The notes under the pieces: model-generated | Told to the model about the DNA's origin: nothing | What the model saw: the letters and a program-made list of their open reading frames with translations, nothing else | Databases searched by the model: none | Shown here: piece by piece, positions 41,429 through 49,496 of the stretch | Layout of the letters: each line of letters starts with the position of its first letter | Numbering within the stretch: the first letter of the stretch is position 1 | From: Fimbriimonadaceae bacterium | Lineage (GTDB): Bacteria > Armatimonadota > Fimbriimonadia > Fimbriimonadales > Fimbriimonadaceae | DNA length: 64,000 nt | Direction of reading: 5' to 3' | Assembly: GCA_023957775.1 (NCBI GenBank) | Contig: JAMLGR010000011.1 | Span: 1-64,000 of the forward strand | Translations under genes and position numbers: made by a program

Positions 41429-42781
41429 TCACCCACCGGCCGCATAGACGAGTTCGCCCAGCCGCTTCCGCATCTGATCGAGCGTCTTGCCATGGCCGGG
41501 ATCGTTCGCCAGGTTGCGAAGCTCTCGCGGGTCCTGCTTCAGGTCGTGGAGGAACTCGAAGACCGGCTCTTGCTCGAAGTAGCGGGCGTAGACGGTGCGC
41601 TCGCCGCGGACCCCTTCCCACTTCGGAATGTCCGGGTTCACAAGCAGGTGCTCGCAAAGGAAGTCCTTCCGCCAGGATGGTTTCTTGCCTTGCGCCAGCG
41701 GCACGAGGCTGCGGCCTTGGAAGCCCTTGGGCAGCTGGACTCCGGCGTACTCGAGCAAGGTCGGGGCGATGTCGAGGTTCAGCGCCATCTGCTCCACGGA
41801 CCGTCCTTTCTGTTCCGGGTGGCGGGGGTCGATGACGAGCAGGGGAACCCGAAGCGACTCCTCGTAGTGCACCCACTTGCCGGAGAATCCGCGCTCGCCG
41901 AGGAAGTAGCCGTTGTCCGACATGAACACGAGGACGGTGTTCTTGGCGAGCCCGAGTTTGTCGAGTTCGCTGGTGAGGCGTCCGATCTCGTGGTCGATGC
42001 CGGAGATCATGCGGTAGTAGGAGCGCACGTTCTTGACGTACTTTTCCGGTGTGTCGAATTGCCAAAACCAGCGGATGCGGTTCATGGCCTTTTGGAGGAA
42101 CGCGGGCTCGGCGTTGAAGATCCGCTCCTCTTCGGGGGGCGGGACGGCGATGGGGACATCGTCGTACAGCCCGTCGACGGTCGAGGGCCACGGGTAGAGG
42201 TTGTCGAGGCTGCCGTCCTCGGCGTGGGGACTGTTGAAGCTGACGGAGAGGCAGAAGGGTTGATCGGCCGGCTGCTGCTCCAGGAACTCGATGGCGCGGT
42301 CGGTGGCGATCTGGTCGATGTGGCGTGTCTCGCCGTTGGGCTGTTTGCGCAGGAAGGGGTAGCCGATGGGTGAGAGGACGTCAAACATCTTCGCGTTCTC
42401 GCCCTTCGCCGTGGAGATTCCGTACTTACCGATGAGGCCCGTACGGTAGCCCGCTTGGCGGAGAAGGGCGGGGTAGCTGCTTTCGCAGAACCGCTCGGCG
42501 AGCGGCGGCGTGCCGAAGTTGAAGTGGTGCGCGCGCTCGTAGCGGCCGGTGAGGATCGACGCCCGGCTCGCGGCGCAGATGGGCGTGGTGACGAACGCGT
42601 TGGGGAATCGGACGCCTTCGGCGGCGAGGCGGTCGAGGTTCGGGGTCTTGAGGAAGGGATGGCCCAGGTACCCCGCGGCGTCGAACCGCTGGTCGTCGGT
42701 AAGGATGAAGAGCAGGTTGGGGCGTGGCGGAGCCGCTGTTCCCGTCCAGACGGCACTCAAAGCAAGAATCACGCAGTTCAA
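41429..42781 (-). CDS. Sulfatase
   Basis: A 450-aa arylsulfatase-like enzyme. The metal site NLLFILTDDQR (DD) opens the domain. The formylglycine motif CAASRASILTGRY carries Cys as the residue to be oxidised. GKYG, SFNSPHAEDG and the MSDNGYFLGERGF segment supply further active-site residues. The signal is short and the TTG start has GGGAGG upstream. It is likely to desulfate a polysaccharide; specificity is unknown. It is the intact counterpart of the broken sulfatase at 48942. Confidence 0.92.
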   Translation of the reverse strand: MNCVILALSAVWTGTAAPPRPNLLFILTDDQRFDAAGYLGHPFLKTPNLDRLAAEGVRFPNAFVTTPICAASRASILTGRYERAHHFNFGTPPLAERFCESSYPALLRQAGYRTGLIGKYGISTAKGENAKMFDVLSPIGYPFLRKQPNGETRHIDQIATDRAIEFLEQQPADQPFCLSVSFNSPHAEDGSLDNLYPWPSTVDGLYDDVPIAVPPPEEERIFNAEPAFLQKAMNRIRWFWQFDTPEKYVKNVRSYYRMISGIDHEIGRLTSELDKLGLAKNTVLVFMSDNGYFLGERGFSGKWVHYEESLRVPLLVIDPRHPEQKGRSVEQMALNLDIAPTLLEYAGVQLPKGFQGRSLVPLAQGKKPSWRKDFLCEHLLVNPDIPKWEGVRGERTVYARYFEQEPVFEFLHDLKQDPRELRNLANDPGHGKTLDQMRKRLGELVYAAGG

Positions 42782-42853
42782 AGCATCCTCCCAGCTTTTC
42801 GACGTCCCAGTGCGGCCTCTGAGTCAGGACGTGCCGAGTCGGCGAAAGGAAGA

Positions 42854-42929
<76 letters not shown>

Positions 42930-43094
42930 ACGAACGGCTTTCATTTTACCGCACCCGGAACGGCGCGGCTTGGGCAACTCGCTTTCGACGGTTGGATCGC
43001 ACCTCTCCACCGTTGTCAAAGGGCGAGCGTCGCGGTCGCCGGGCAAGGCGAAACGCGGGTGGCCGGGCATACTGAGCCTTCGAGTTCTTCGACC

Positions 43095-44954
43095 ATGAAA
43101 CACACCGTCCTGATCGTAGCGTCCCTCTTGCTGGTCCCCGCGGCTGCCTCTGCCGGGCCGCGGCAATCCGACACGAAGACCGTGCGCGTGTTCATCTTCG
43201 CGGGGCAGTCGAACATGGTCGGTTCGGATTCGAAGGTGAAGGACATCCAGCGCTTCCCGCCCTTCGTTGGCCTGGACAAGCCCCAGGACAAGGTCCTGTT
43301 CTCCTACAACATCGGCCGCGAGCAGAAGCGAACGTCGAACGGATGGGTCGCGCTACAGCCGGTGGACGAAGTCGTCGGTCCCGAGCTCAGCTTCGCCCGG
43401 AAGGTCTCGCAGGAGACGAAGGCGCCCATTGCGATCATCAAGTGCGCCTCGGGTGGCACGACCTTGGGCGCGGATTGGAATCCGGACGATCCCAGCGGCT
43501 ACAAGCTCTACCCGCTGGCCCTGCAGCTGGTCCGTTCCTCCCTGGCGGAGCTGGACCGGCGGAAGGTGGCCTACCGCATCGAGGGCTTCATGTGGCACCA
43601 GGGCGAGAACGACATGTTCGACCAGGAGTTCAAGCCGAACTACGGCAAGAACCTGAAGAACTTCCTGGCCAAATGGCGGCGCGACCTCCACACCCCGAGT
43701 CTGAGGTTCTACATCGGGGAGCTTTGCACCAAGACCGTCTGGGGGATGGACAACCGCGAGAACATGGACGCCATCCGCGTCGGGCAGAAGGCCGTCACCG
43801 ACTCCGATCCGCTGGCGGAGTACATCCCGACCTCTCACGACGCGGTGGAGATCGGCGGCGGGGCCGGGCTGCATTACCACTACGGAACCCTGGGGCAGCT
43901 CGAACACGGGGTGAACTACGCCGACGCGTACCTGAGAACGATCGGCAAGAAGCCCGCCCCCGAGCGCACGCTGAAGACCCTGCCCTATGCCAAGGGAAGC
44001 CCCGTCAAGCTCTTCATCCTCGCCGGACACCGCAACATGGAGGGCGAGCGCGCGTTCGTTCAGGAACTGCCCGGGTTGCCGGGAGGCGCGGCGCTGGCCA
44101 AGGCGAACGACAAGATCGCGTTCCGGTACAGCATCGGGGGCCGCTACAAGACCTCGCCAGGCTGGGTGCCGCTGAAGCCCGCAGGCTTCTACGACACCTT
44201 CGGTCCCGAGCTCAGCTTTGGCCGAACGCTGCAGGCCGGGGGGATCGGCAACATCGCGATCGCCAAGTTCACCCACAGCGGCTCGCAGATGAACGACTGG
44301 ACTCCCCAGGGGACGACTACCCCCGACCGGAACCTCTATCCGAAGTTCATCGCCTTCGTCCGAGAGTCGATCAGGGAACTCGAGGCCAAGGGGCATCCCG
44401 TGGAGCTGGCCGGCATCTTCTACCACGTCGGGGAGAACGACATGTCCTTCGGCGCGTACCGCAGGGACGCGGCCAAATGGCTGAAGGCCACGGTCGAAGG
44501 GAGCCGCCGGGATCTGGGGCTCCCCTCGCTGAAGTGGTTCGTCAGCCAGCAGCCGCCCATCGACGAGAAGGGGCTGAACGCCATCGACGTGACCGCGGAT
44601 CTCGATGCCCTCGCGGCCGCCGACCCCGCGTTCATCCACCTCAAGGCCTTCGATCTGCCACCCCAACCCGAGCAACTGGTCGTGACCACGCCCGGGATCG
44701 TCCAGTTGGGGGAATTGCTTGCCCGAAGCTACCTCGACCGCAGGCCGGAGCCGTTAGGAACCGGGATTGCTCAGCGCTCCCCGGGAGTTAGGGAAGGGAC
44801 CTCTACCCCGGAATACGGGCGGTGGCTTCTGCCGCCCCACAATCTCCCTGACCGCGGTGGCGACTGGATCTGGCAGTTCGTTCCAAGGGACGGGCCTCGC
44901 GTGATCGTCGACCTCAAAATCCGACAGAACCGCTTCTTGTCCGGCCCGGTCTGA
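43095..44954 (+). CDS. Duplicated SASA-type (sialate O-acetylesterase-like) esterase
   Basis: A 619-aa secreted protein with a signal peptide (about 1-19). Two SGNH-type esterase domains lie in tandem. The first (about 30-300) has GQSNM at 36-40 with the catalytic Ser, WHQGEND at 167-173 and a late His. The second (about 305-550) has GHRNM at 311-315 in place of GQSNM, so the Ser is lost, and YHVGEND at about 443-449. The second domain is probably inactive and may bind substrate. The C-terminal about 66 residues overlap the convergent gene by 201 nt and look like read-through beyond a lost stop. Confidence 0.85.
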   Translation: MKHTVLIVASLLLVPAAASAGPRQSDTKTVRVFIFAGQSNMVGSDSKVKDIQRFPPFVGLDKPQDKVLFSYNIGREQKRTSNGWVALQPVDEVVGPELSFARKVSQETKAPIAIIKCASGGTTLGADWNPDDPSGYKLYPLALQLVRSSLAELDRRKVAYRIEGFMWHQGENDMFDQEFKPNYGKNLKNFLAKWRRDLHTPSLRFYIGELCTKTVWGMDNRENMDAIRVGQKAVTDSDPLAEYIPTSHDAVEIGGGAGLHYHYGTLGQLEHGVNYADAYLRTIGKKPAPERTLKTLPYAKGSPVKLFILAGHRNMEGERAFVQELPGLPGGAALAKANDKIAFRYSIGGRYKTSPGWVPLKPAGFYDTFGPELSFGRTLQAGGIGNIAIAKFTHSGSQMNDWTPQGTTTPDRNLYPKFIAFVRESIRELEAKGHPVELAGIFYHVGENDMSFGAYRRDAAKWLKATVEGSRRDLGLPSLKWFVSQQPPIDEKGLNAIDVTADLDALAAADPAFIHLKAFDLPPQPEQLVVTTPGIVQLGELLARSYLDRRPEPLGTGIAQRSPGVREGTSTPEYGRWLLPPHNLPDRGGDWIWQFVPRDGPRVIVDLKIRQNRFLSGPV

Positions 44955-46847
44955 GTAGCGGACGCGAAGATGGAACTGCTCGACCTGGCCCATCGCGTAA
45001 CCTGCCGCAAATGGGCCACCGTATCGAGCGATGGCGCTAGGTGACTCATAGCCTGCGATGTCGCTTGGCGACACGCCTCGAAAGGGAACCACCGTCTCGC
45101 CTCGCCTGATAAAGGCGATCGGAGTTGGCGACCTTAGGTTCTCGAGCGAAATCTCGGTGTCCCCCGGGATTCCCGACGCGAAGGTCACAGTGGGTTCGAG
45201 AACCACCCGTCGAGGTTTTGAGGGGTCTGAATAGTCGACGCCAGCTTGAATCTCGCGGGAGAATGCCCACTCCGCGATCAACTCCTTTAGGCGCGGGGGC
45301 GCCTCGCCGTACCGCAGGGTCCGGCCGCCCTCAAGGGCTCTCACCTGGTCATCCGTAAGGGCTCCAAAGACGCGGACACCCTCCCAATCGGCCGTGAACT
45401 GCATCAGCGAAGGATAGGCGCCCAAGAACTGCATGGGGATCGCACCGAGATGCCCTGTGCGCTCCTGCAGGCTTTGCGCGAAGGCTGCGTAATCTCGCAA
45501 CGTAGCGCGGCCTTTCGAATCCACCGCTCGGGCAAAGACCCCAAGCGCCTCTCGGTTCGTTTGAAGCCTTCGGGCACCTACCGGGTCGGTCGGACGGCCT
45601 AGCAGCCACCCGTCCTCTTCCCGCAGCGCCAACCCGTACGGCCTCGCCTCCAAAAGCCTCTCCACGTCGCGGCAGCGCAAGGGCCGGCTCGCCGCCGCGT
45701 TGAACGTGAAGAACTCGCTGTCCGACACCCACGCGATGAGGGGCCTTTCCCGTACCCGTCCGACACCGATCAGACAGTCGGATGCGAGCAGTTGCAGGGG
45801 GTCGTGGGCCACCGGATCGAGCAGCACCGCCCGCAGGTCCGCGGGCAGGTGAATCTGCTTCTGGCCGAACACCTCGTTGAAGCAGACGGCAAACTCCGAG
45901 GAGAGATGAGAGAGGGTGATGGGCGAATCTCCAGCAGGGTCCTTCTCCTGCCCGCTTTCCCTCGTGATCCTTGGGAAAGGGAGTTGCCAGATTGCGACGA
46001 CCTCGCCCACTTCGGGAGACCCGGGCTCGACGAGAGCCAGTTCGAAGGCAATGTTTCCGGGTCCAACCTCGGTCGCGATAACCCTGAAGTCCGACTCTGG
46101 CGGCACCGGGTCCCGCCCCCTTCGCAACGGCGTTCCGATCGGCAGTATCCGTCCGTCGGGGTCCTGCTGAGCCAGCTCTTTTGCCCAGAGAGACTGCTCC
46201 TTTCGCATCTGATCGAAGATGGCTTCGGCGCCGGTGCCCAGCCTCCCCTGCTTTGAAGTTGGGTGAAGGGAGAACACGCTGCGCCGACCGATGTTGGCCA
46301 ATGCTTCAGGGGGGATCGTTCGAACGAGCAAGGCGAGGGACCTGCTCATCGGAGAACGGGCAATCGACGAGGCGTAGGCGCCACGGTACGTGTCGTTCGT
46401 CGGTTCGGCGTCCATCTGGCCGCGCAGGACGAGGAGGTTCTTGATCGTCGCCCGCGCCTCGTCGTCCGAGAGCCCAGCGTCGTCAAGCTTCGGGCCACGT
46501 TCCAGTGCCGCATTGATCGCTTGAACCCGTCCCTTGAGCGAGACCTTCTCCTCCTCCTTGACGTCGTCCGAGGTCTGGGATAGGACCCTGTAGCCTTGTC
46601 CGTCGCGCCAATGGGCACCTACGACGGCAGCGAGTCGATCGAGGAACTCCTCGACCGGGACACTCTGAACTGCTGTGACGAGGATTTCGGAGGCGAGCCG
46701 GTCGTCGCATCGGAGGTCGCCTCCGGTGCGGTCGCTCACTTCGAGAAGGAGTCGGCGCAGGGAGACTGCAGGGCGTTCCAGGGTTAGGGATGGGGCGGGG
46801 GCGCGTGCATTCCCCACGGCGATCAGGGCCAGGCAACAGGCCAGCAT
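44754..46847 (-). CDS. Secreted protein of unknown function, STN-like N-terminus
   Basis: A 697-aa protein with a signal peptide (about 1-16). Residues about 25-95 (VSLRRLLLEVSDRTGGDLRCD...VPVEEFLDRLAAVVGAHWRDGQGYRVLS) resemble an STN/secretin-type domain. The remainder is unrecognised. The order of several motifs matches the 665-aa protein at 17026, suggesting distant paralogy. Its ATG shares the A of the upstream stop (TAATG), so it is coupled to the 336-aa protein. The 3' end overlaps the convergent esterase gene by 201 nt, but its C-terminal sequence looks genuine. Confidence 0.72.
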   Translation of the reverse strand: MLACCLALIAVGNARAPAPSLTLERPAVSLRRLLLEVSDRTGGDLRCDDRLASEILVTAVQSVPVEEFLDRLAAVVGAHWRDGQGYRVLSQTSDDVKEEEKVSLKGRVQAINAALERGPKLDDAGLSDDEARATIKNLLVLRGQMDAEPTNDTYRGAYASSIARSPMSRSLALLVRTIPPEALANIGRRSVFSLHPTSKQGRLGTGAEAIFDQMRKEQSLWAKELAQQDPDGRILPIGTPLRRGRDPVPPESDFRVIATEVGPGNIAFELALVEPGSPEVGEVVAIWQLPFPRITRESGQEKDPAGDSPITLSHLSSEFAVCFNEVFGQKQIHLPADLRAVLLDPVAHDPLQLLASDCLIGVGRVRERPLIAWVSDSEFFTFNAAASRPLRCRDVERLLEARPYGLALREEDGWLLGRPTDPVGARRLQTNREALGVFARAVDSKGRATLRDYAAFAQSLQERTGHLGAIPMQFLGAYPSLMQFTADWEGVRVFGALTDDQVRALEGGRTLRYGEAPPRLKELIAEWAFSREIQAGVDYSDPSKPRRVVLEPTVTFASGIPGDTEISLENLRSPTPIAFIRRGETVVPFRGVSPSDIAGYESPSAIARYGGPFAAGYAMGQVEQFHLRVRYSDRAGQEAVLSDFEVDDHARPVPWNELPDPVATAVREIVGRQKPPPVFRGRGPFPNSRGALSNPGS

Positions 46848-47857
46848 TACTCTTCGACGGCCTCCGGTCGAATGGGAGGATCGGCAAAAAGCTCTTTGAT
46901 CCCGAGGCTTCCCGGAACGAAGGGCAGGCTCGATGCATGGCCTGCCTCGTCGACGACCTCGAAGGTATCGCCTGCGTGCATTCTCGACAGGACGTCCTTG
47001 ATCGAATAGCCCTGATAGGCCTTCGACGCCTGCTCGAGCGAATAGGACTCCGACCTGAGCTTGAGATTAGTCGGCATCGAGTTTGGATCGTCGTGGCGGA
47101 ACATGGTAACCACGGTCTTGGACGCCATCGGCGCGAAGCCGGCCCAGGTTCGCGTGTATTCGAACGCAATCGACTGTAGCGGCTGCGTCGGACTCACTGC
47201 ATAAAGCGCGCTAAGGCGGGGACCCGACGGGCCCTCGGTCGCCTTCACGAAGCCGACCAGGTAGGACGGGGGATCGAGGTTGCCCGGTTGGTAGTAGACG
47301 TCGGCGCGGTGGGGGCCTGGTGGCAGGTGGAGCTTTTCGTACAGCTCGGGATTGGCGTTTGCTTGGAACAAGGGCGATCCAAGTATGGATGTGCCGAAGA
47401 GGGGCGGATGCTGGATTCCCCCAAGCTGCTTGCCTGTGTGCACCGTCAGGTGCCCTCCAAGAAAGGCATAGGTTCGGATTCCGTTGTAGTAGACGCAAAC
47501 CTCCGGCATCCGCGCCGGTTGCCCAGCCTTGGCCACATACGACACGCGGCGCCCGTCGATGGCGAGGACCACGGAGTAGCTCGCGGTCGATTTGGGATGC
47601 TGGGGCGCCACCTTGTCGGACGGGTCGTACGCGTCGACGACGACGTTGTAGGTCAGCGTATAGGCACCAGCACATGGGCGGCGTGTTCGCAACTCTTCAT
47701 AGGCGGCGTTTGAGAGGCCTTGAGGCTGCAAAGGGGCAGATTCGGCGCGATGCCCAACTTCGACGAAGCGAGGCTCAGCCGCCAATCCCAGCCTTTCCAC
47801 ACAGGCGCCTTGATGCGCAATCAGCAAAGCAATCAGAAATGCGAGCACGTGGGTCAT
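46847..47857 (-). CDS. Secreted protein of unknown function
   Basis: A 336-aa protein with a signal peptide (about 1-18, LAFLIALLIAHQGACVE). The rest is beta-rich: TLTYNVVVDAYD, YSVVLAIDGRRVSYVAKAG, VCVYYNGIRTYAFLGGHLTVHTG. That pattern fits a lipoprotein-carrier or outer-membrane beta fold, but I cannot assign a family. It is the first gene of a two-gene operon, joined by TAATG to the STN-like protein. The pair may work together in the envelope. Confidence 0.68.
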   Translation of the reverse strand: MTHVLAFLIALLIAHQGACVERLGLAAEPRFVEVGHRAESAPLQPQGLSNAAYEELRTRRPCAGAYTLTYNVVVDAYDPSDKVAPQHPKSTASYSVVLAIDGRRVSYVAKAGQPARMPEVCVYYNGIRTYAFLGGHLTVHTGKQLGGIQHPPLFGTSILGSPLFQANANPELYEKLHLPPGPHRADVYYQPGNLDPPSYLVGFVKATEGPSGPRLSALYAVSPTQPLQSIAFEYTRTWAGFAPMASKTVVTMFRHDDPNSMPTNLKLRSESYSLEQASKAYQGYSIKDVLSRMHAGDTFEVVDEAGHASSLPFVPGSLGIKELFADPPIRPEAVEE

Positions 47858-47941
47858 TACCGAACCGTGGCATCCGATGCCAGGGGACTATTATGCGTAG
47901 AGTGTACATCGGTTTGGGTTTGTTGCGGAAGACCCACTCAT

Positions 47942-48412
47942 TCACTCTCTCGAACGAAGGCGAGCGAACCTGGACGTCAAGTGTCTCCGAAATCGGTCGT
48001 TGAGCACCTTCAAATAATCTCCCGGATGCGTCGCGTTGATTCCCCAAGGGTCGAGCGCATCCGGCTTGAAGTCCTTCACGTTGAAGGTCGCGATCGTCTC
48101 GGTCTTGGAGTGAATCGCGGCCGCGAGCACATGGCGGTCGTCGGGATGATTCGTGCAGGCTGGAATGATGTGCTCGAATCCGGAGACCATCGCTTCCGGA
48201 AAGACCTCTGTGGCGGCTTGGATGCGTGAGTCGGCCAGTGCCTCGGGCCAGCCCAGTTTGTCGATGAAGACCCTGCGGGTTTCCTGCCAGATCGGTTCGG
48301 ACCATCTGGGCAAGAGAAGGCGCGGCTCTTCGGAGAGCCGCAGGAAGAGATCCGAGACGGCTGCTTCAGCAAGGACGCAAGCGTCAAGGACGACTGGGAA
48401 GTCGGCCCTCAA
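47942..48412 (-). CDS. PIN-domain toxin
   Basis: A 156-aa PIN-fold RNase-like protein. The first acidic residue lies in VVLDACVLAEA. HPDDRHVLAAAIHS supplies the central acidic pair and TFNVKDFKP the last. VapC-type PIN toxins cleave tRNA or rRNA. The TTG start lies 3 nt after the stop of the antitoxin-like gene, so translation is coupled. All expected acidic residues are present, so it should be active. Confidence 0.85.
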   Translation of the reverse strand: MRADFPVVLDACVLAEAAVSDLFLRLSEEPRLLLPRWSEPIWQETRRVFIDKLGWPEALADSRIQAATEVFPEAMVSGFEHIIPACTNHPDDRHVLAAAIHSKTETIATFNVKDFKPDALDPWGINATHPGDYLKVLNDRFRRHLTSRFARLRSRE

Positions 48413-48415
48413 TGG

Positions 48416-48886
48416 CTACTTCTCCGAACCTTCACGCTCCAGTGGGACGTGCCGATCGTAGACGCCCGCCTCGACGAGTTCATCGGTCATCGAATCCAGC
48501 TTCGCACGCCTGGCGATGCTTCGATCGTGTTGGAAACGCACCAGGTCCTTGAAGAAGACTCTTCGATGGGTTCCAGCATGGTGGAACGGAATCTTGCCGT
48601 CCTCAAGGAGTCGAACAAGGTATTGCCGAGAAACACCGAGAAAGTTCGCAGCCGCTTGCGTGGTGAACGCCTCATTCTCGTGCATGAGGAACACTGCCTC
48701 CTTGCGCTTCATCGCTTCGATGACGGCGACGAACAGGTCGTTCAGCACTTTGGGCAGCGCGATCGGGTCGCCGTTCGGCCCGATAAGCACCGGGCGGGCA
48801 CCTCCTTCCACGACCTGAAGGAGATTCTTCAACTGCTCGTCCGACATGTCAGACGGTCCGATTCGGTTCTCTACGAGTGCGCTCAT
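48416..48886 (-). CDS. Excisionase-type HTH antitoxin
   Basis: A 156-aa protein. The centre is a MerR/excisionase-like helix-turn-helix: EAFTTQAAANFLGVSRQYLVRLLEDGKIPFHHAGTHRRV in overview. N-terminal helices and a charged C-terminus surround it. Genes of this kind commonly precede PIN toxins. A clear promoter lies 6 nt upstream of the ATG, so the mRNA is probably leaderless. It likely represses its own operon. Confidence 0.85.
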   Translation of the reverse strand: MSALVENRIGPSDMSDEQLKNLLQVVEGGARPVLIGPNGDPIALPKVLNDLFVAVIEAMKRKEAVFLMHENEAFTTQAAANFLGVSRQYLVRLLEDGKIPFHHAGTHRRVFFKDLVRFQHDRSIARRAKLDSMTDELVEAGVYDRHVPLEREGSEK

Positions 48887-48892
48887 AGTTCC

Positions 48893-48921
48893 ATTATTGC
48901 CTCTATTCGCTATAAACGCAA
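48893..48921 (-). promoter_or_regulatory. Promoter of the HTH/PIN operon
   Basis: On the minus strand TTGCGT (48921-48916), 17 nt and AATAAT (48898-48893), then 6 nt to the ATG. This is one of the few start-proximal -10 elements in the window with a good -35. Confidence 0.6.
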
Positions 48922-48941
48922 CTAGTAGGGTTGCGGGTTCC

Positions 48942-49364
48942 TTAGGTTCCCTCGAAGAACGTCAGGCCGACATGGCACTTGCCGGTCATCGCCGTGGCGT
49001 AGCCCTGGGTGCGAAGCATCTGCGGCAACGTGAGCTGGTCCTTTGTGATGAGGCACGGTCCGCCCACGCCTTCGAACACGCTGCGGTAGGGGATGCGGAA
49101 GGTCATCCGGCCCGTCAACAGGCCGTACCGGCTGGGCGTGCACACCGTGGAGGGCGCGTGCGCGTCGGTGAAGCGCATCCCCTCGCGCGCGAGCCGGTCC
49201 ACGTTCGGGGTGGCCACTTTGGATTCCGAGTTGTAACAGCGCAGATCGCCGTAGCCCAGGTCGTCGGCGAGGATGACCACGATGTTGGGTTTGTCCGGCG
49301 CAGGGGCATGGACCGGGTCCGGCGAAGCGAGCGTTCCTGCGAGAAGGGCAAGGGTGAGCATCAT
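48942..49364 (-). pseudogene. Truncated sulfatase (N-terminal fragment)
   Basis: A 140-aa fragment of a sulfatase. It has a signal peptide, the metal site NIVVILADDLGYGDLR and an intact formylglycine motif CTPSRYGLLTGR. It stops just after GKCHVGLTFFEGT, where normal sulfatases continue for another 300 or more residues. No continuation was found in the other frames beyond a few codons. The break lies about 20 bp from the -35 of the PIN/HTH operon, so insertion or deletion linked to that operon may have removed the rest. Confidence 0.8.
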
Positions 49365-49469
49365 GGTCGGCGGCGATCTTCTCCCACCCCGTCAGATTCC
49401 ACTCGGCATGCGAAGGTCCTTCCCGCACGAGCGAGTACGGAGCGCGGGGACGTGTTGACGATCCGCCGG

Positions 49470-49478
49470 TGATATGAT
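49470..49478 (+). promoter_or_regulatory. Extended -10 (TGATATGAT) of the BTAD gene
   Basis: TG-A-TATGAT at 49470-49478 fits an extended -10. It lies 18 nt upstream of the TTG start, leaving room for the GGAG ribosome site at about 49487. Confidence 0.45.
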
Positions 49479-49496
49479 TCGGGGCGGAGATCTTCT

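Noticed and set aside
48922-48945. Frameshift that would continue the broken sulfatase
   Set aside because: The alternative frame adds only a few codons (NPQPY) before another stop, so a simple frameshift does not restore the gene.
49455-49478. TTGACG as the -35 of the BTAD gene
   Set aside because: The spacer to TATGAT would be only 12 nt. An extended -10 explains the site better.
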